Assembly: GCA_963835735.1 (NCBI GenBank)
Contig: CAWIGP010000003.1
Coordinates: 1 to 64,000, forward strand
Source: DASQMT01 sp963835735
Lineage (GTDB): Bacteria; Actinomycetota; Thermoleophilia; Solirubrobacterales; Solirubrobacteraceae
Length of the DNA: 64,000 nt
Reading direction: 5' to 3'
Program-made: the position numbers and the translations under genes
Part shown: positions 62,076 through 64,000 of the stretch, in pieces
Position numbering within the stretch: position 1 is the first letter of the stretch
Layout of the letters: every line of letters begins with the position of its first letter
The notes under the pieces: model-generated
The model's input: the letters and a program-made list of their open reading frames with translations, nothing else
Told to the model about the DNA's origin: nothing
The model's database searches: none

Positions 62076-63321
62076 TCAGCCCCCGCACTCGGACAGCCGG
62101 CGCTCGAGGAACGCCCGCTCGGCGTCGTTGTCGGCGAGCTCGAGCGCCGCGCGGTACGCGGCCGCGGCCTCGCGGCGGCGGTCGAGCCGGCGCAGCATGT
62201 CGGCCTTGGCGGCCGGCAGGTAGCGGTAGCCGGCGAGCCGGCCCTCGGCCTCCAGGCCAGCCAGCGCGGCCAGCCCCGTCTCGGGACCCTCGACCATCGA
62301 GACCGCGATCGCCCGGTTGAGCGCGACGACCGGCGACGGCCAGACCCGCAACAGCTCGTCGTACAGCGTCACGATCTGCGGCCAGTCCGTGGCGACGTAG
62401 CTCTCCGCTTCCGCGTGCAGCGCGGCGATCGCCGCCTGCAGGGTGAACCGGCCCGGCCGCCCGCCCGCGAGCGCCGCGAGCACGAGCCGGTGTCCCTCCG
62501 CGATCGCCGACCCGGTCCCAGGCCGCGCGGTCCTGGTCCTCGAGCAGGACGAGGCGGCCCTCTGCGTCGGTGCGCGTGGCGCTCCGCGCGTCGTTGACCA
62601 CGAGCAGCGCGAGCAGACCCTGCGCCTCGCGATCGCCGGGCATCAGGGCCACCACCATCCGCGCCAGGTCGATGGCGCGCTCGGCCGGCTCGACCCGGAC
62701 GAGCGCGGCGCCAGTCGGCGCGGTGTGCGCCGTCGTGTAGAGCAGGTGGATCACGGTCAGCACCGTGTCCAGGCGTGCCGGCAGCTCAGCGGGCTCGGGC
62801 ACGGTGTACGGGATGCGCGCAGCCGCGATCTTCTTCTTTGCGCGGGTGACGCGCGCTGCCATCGTCGGCTCGGACACCAGGAACGACCGGGCGATGTCGG
62901 CCGTGCTCACTCCGCACACGAGGCGCAGCGTCAGCGCGATCTGGGCCTCGCGCGCGAGCGCCGGGTGGCAGCACGTGAAGATGAGCCGCAGCCGGTCGTC
63001 GGGGATCGGCTCCGGGTCGGCGGTTTCGGGCATCTCGGTCGAGTCGGGTTCCAGGAGCAGGGGCAGCTTGGTGGTCAGCGTCTTGCGCCGGCGTATCGCG
63101 TTCAGCGCGTTGCGGCGCGCGACGGTCGTCAGCCAGGCGCCCGGCTTCTCCGGCACGCCGTCGCGCGACCAGGCGTCCAGCGCCGCCACGTACGCGTCCT
63201 GGACGCTCTCCTCGGCGGCGTCGAGGTCGCGCGTGACGCGCGCCGTCGCCGCGAGCACGAAGGCCCACTCGCGACGGTGCGCGTCGGCGACCGCCCGCTC
63301 GACGGCAGACGGGGTGATCAG
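62076..63321 (-). pseudogene. ECF sigma factor of the SigJ/DUF6596 class, one frameshift
   Basis: About 415 residues if repaired. Region 2 (AAEESVQDAYVAALDAWSRDG, PGAWLTTVARRNALNAIRRR), region 4 (EAQIALTLRLVCGVSTADIARSFLVSEPTMAARVTRAKKKI) and a C-terminal TPR-like DUF6596 extension (GRFTLQAAIAALHAEAESY ... PVVALNRAIAVSMVEG) are recognisable. The frame changes at about 62510 (AWDR to AIAEGHRLVLAAL). The start is unclear: the frame is open to a CTG at 63321 overlapping the YCII gene; a GTG at 63258 would lose part of region 2. Such factors are typically co-transcribed with YCII proteins, as here. Confidence 0.82.
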
Positions 63322-63665
63322 CCCTCCGCCACCTGGAAGCCGATGAGCGGCCGCACCTCCACGCCGCCGTCCATGATCGGGGTCATCCGGGCGAGCTCCA
63401 GCGCGTGGTCGAGGTCGCGCGCCTCGATGATGAACAGGCCGGCCAGCGCCTCCTTGCTCTCGACGAACGGGCCGTCGGTGATCGCGCCGTCGCGGATCGT
63501 CGTGGCCGTTCCGGTCTGCTCGAGCGCGAGCCCGGCGATCTCCTTGCCGCCCGCCTGCTTGATGCGGCCGGGCAGCGCGGCGTGCGCCTCCATCACGTCC
63601 GGCGGGATGTCCGCCACGCCGCCGGGCGTCTCGCGCTCGAAGATCATCACCGCGTACTGGGCCAT
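63318..63665 (-). CDS. YCII-family protein (DGPF domain)
   Basis: 115 residues with the YCII/DGPF signature ITDGPFVESKEALAGLFIIEA. In actinobacteria these proteins pair with SigJ/DUF6596-type ECF factors; their role, possibly ligand binding or redox-linked, is not established. The ATG at 63665 shares its A with the upstream stop (TGATG). Confidence 0.9.
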   Translation of the reverse strand: MAQYAVMIFERETPGGVADIPPDVMEAHAALPGRIKQAGGKEIAGLALEQTGTATTIRDGAITDGPFVESKEALAGLFIIEARDLDHALELARMTPIMDGGVEVRPLIGFQVAEG

Positions 63666-64000
63666 CACGCTGCGCTCCTTACGTCGCCGAACAAGCCATC
63701 CAACCAGACGCTCCACCGCTCGCGGGAGCGGGTCGCGTCGACGTCGCGGGAGAACAGGTGGTGCGCGACGCCCACCGGCCAGCCGAACGCGTCGCGCCCG
63801 TAGAAGCGGTAGAGCGCGTCGGCGCTCCGCACGCCCACGAACGCCGGTGTGGCGTAATCGACGACCGCGTCGATCGCATCCAAGCCGTCGGGCGCGACCC
63901 GCACGCGGTCGCCGACCGCGGCCCCGTCGTCGAGCCCGAGCGCGCGGCGCACCACGGCGAACGCGCCGGGGTGGGACGAGGCTTCCGGAGCGTCGACGCT
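63665..64000 (-). CDS. SRPBCC (AHSA1-like) protein, C-terminal part, runs off the window
   Basis: The C-terminal 110 or so residues of a gene whose start lies past the window end. DYATPAFVGVRSADALYRFYG and HHLFSRDVDATRSRERWSVWLDGLF resemble the activator-of-Hsp90-ATPase-like/SRPBCC family common in actinobacteria. Stop at 63665-63667 overlaps the YCII start, so it is the first gene seen of a SRPBCC-YCII-ECF operon. Confidence 0.75.
   Translation of the reverse strand, partial: SVDAPEASSHPGAFAVVRRALGLDDGAAVGDRVRVAPDGLDAIDAVVDYATPAFVGVRSADALYRFYGRDAFGWPVGVAHHLFSRDVDATRSRERWSVWLDGLFGDVRSAA

Overview
The window is very GC-rich, densely packed, uses GTG and TTG starts often, and carries no rRNA or tRNA gene that I could see. 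The gene content (a Family 1 encapsulin with its ferritin-like cargo, large ATP-binding LuxR regulators, NarL-type two-component systems, ECF sigma factors with long C-terminal extensions, a UPF0182 membrane protein) fits an actinobacterium. Several proteins look most like those of class Thermoleophilia (Solirubrobacter/Conexibacter relatives); that placement is an inference from protein character, not from a search.

Region 1 (0-23 kb) is a catabolic or detoxification island. It holds an aldehyde dehydrogenase, two paralogous metallo-beta-lactamase-fold hydrolases (one with a Tat signal, one without), an FMN reductase, an MFS exporter, three alpha/beta hydrolases, an aldo/keto reductase, an isochorismatase-type hydrolase, an amidohydrolase remnant, a CDGSH protein, a SnoaL-like protein and an SDR. 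Regulators are mixed in: two large LuxR proteins, a TetR and a LysR. Two families of conserved upstream elements tie the island together. Motif 1 is a near-palindrome, and in four of its six copies it ends exactly 21 nt before the start codon. Motif 2 has three copies, two of them exactly 27 nt before the start codon. Both sit between the first LuxR gene and the isochorismatase gene, which suggests a two-tier regulon.

Region 2 (23-36 kb) holds signalling and envelope genes: a stand-alone ScoMcrA-type N-terminal domain, a CHASE/PAS/GAF histidine kinase co-oriented with a lone siderophore-type binding protein and divergent from a response regulator, a sigma factor with a receiver, a K+ channel, a PAP2 phosphatase, a serine hydrolase, dodecin and small membrane proteins.

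Region 3 (36-43 kb) is a minus-strand run: secreted protein, GH26-like glycosidase, NlpC/P60 hydrolase with a long Asp/Ser-rich linker, encapsulated ferritin and encapsulin shell. A lysyl-oxidase homologue lies just upstream.

Region 4 (43-64 kb) contains a Ser/Thr kinase, UPF0182, a Ca2+/cation antiporter, HxlR, an L,D-transpeptidase, a PQQ-type sugar dehydrogenase, a GT2 glycosyltransferase, a second LysR, a NarL-type signalling cluster, Dps, an RTX-repeat secreted protein divergent from an unusual ECF sigma factor, and an ECF/YCII/SRPBCC gene set cut by the window end.

An important caveat: about a dozen otherwise well-conserved genes are broken by single-base shifts, some in homopolymers (for example a C6 run where C7 is needed). 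I mark these as pseudogenes as sequenced, but residual indel error in the assembly is at least as likely as real decay.
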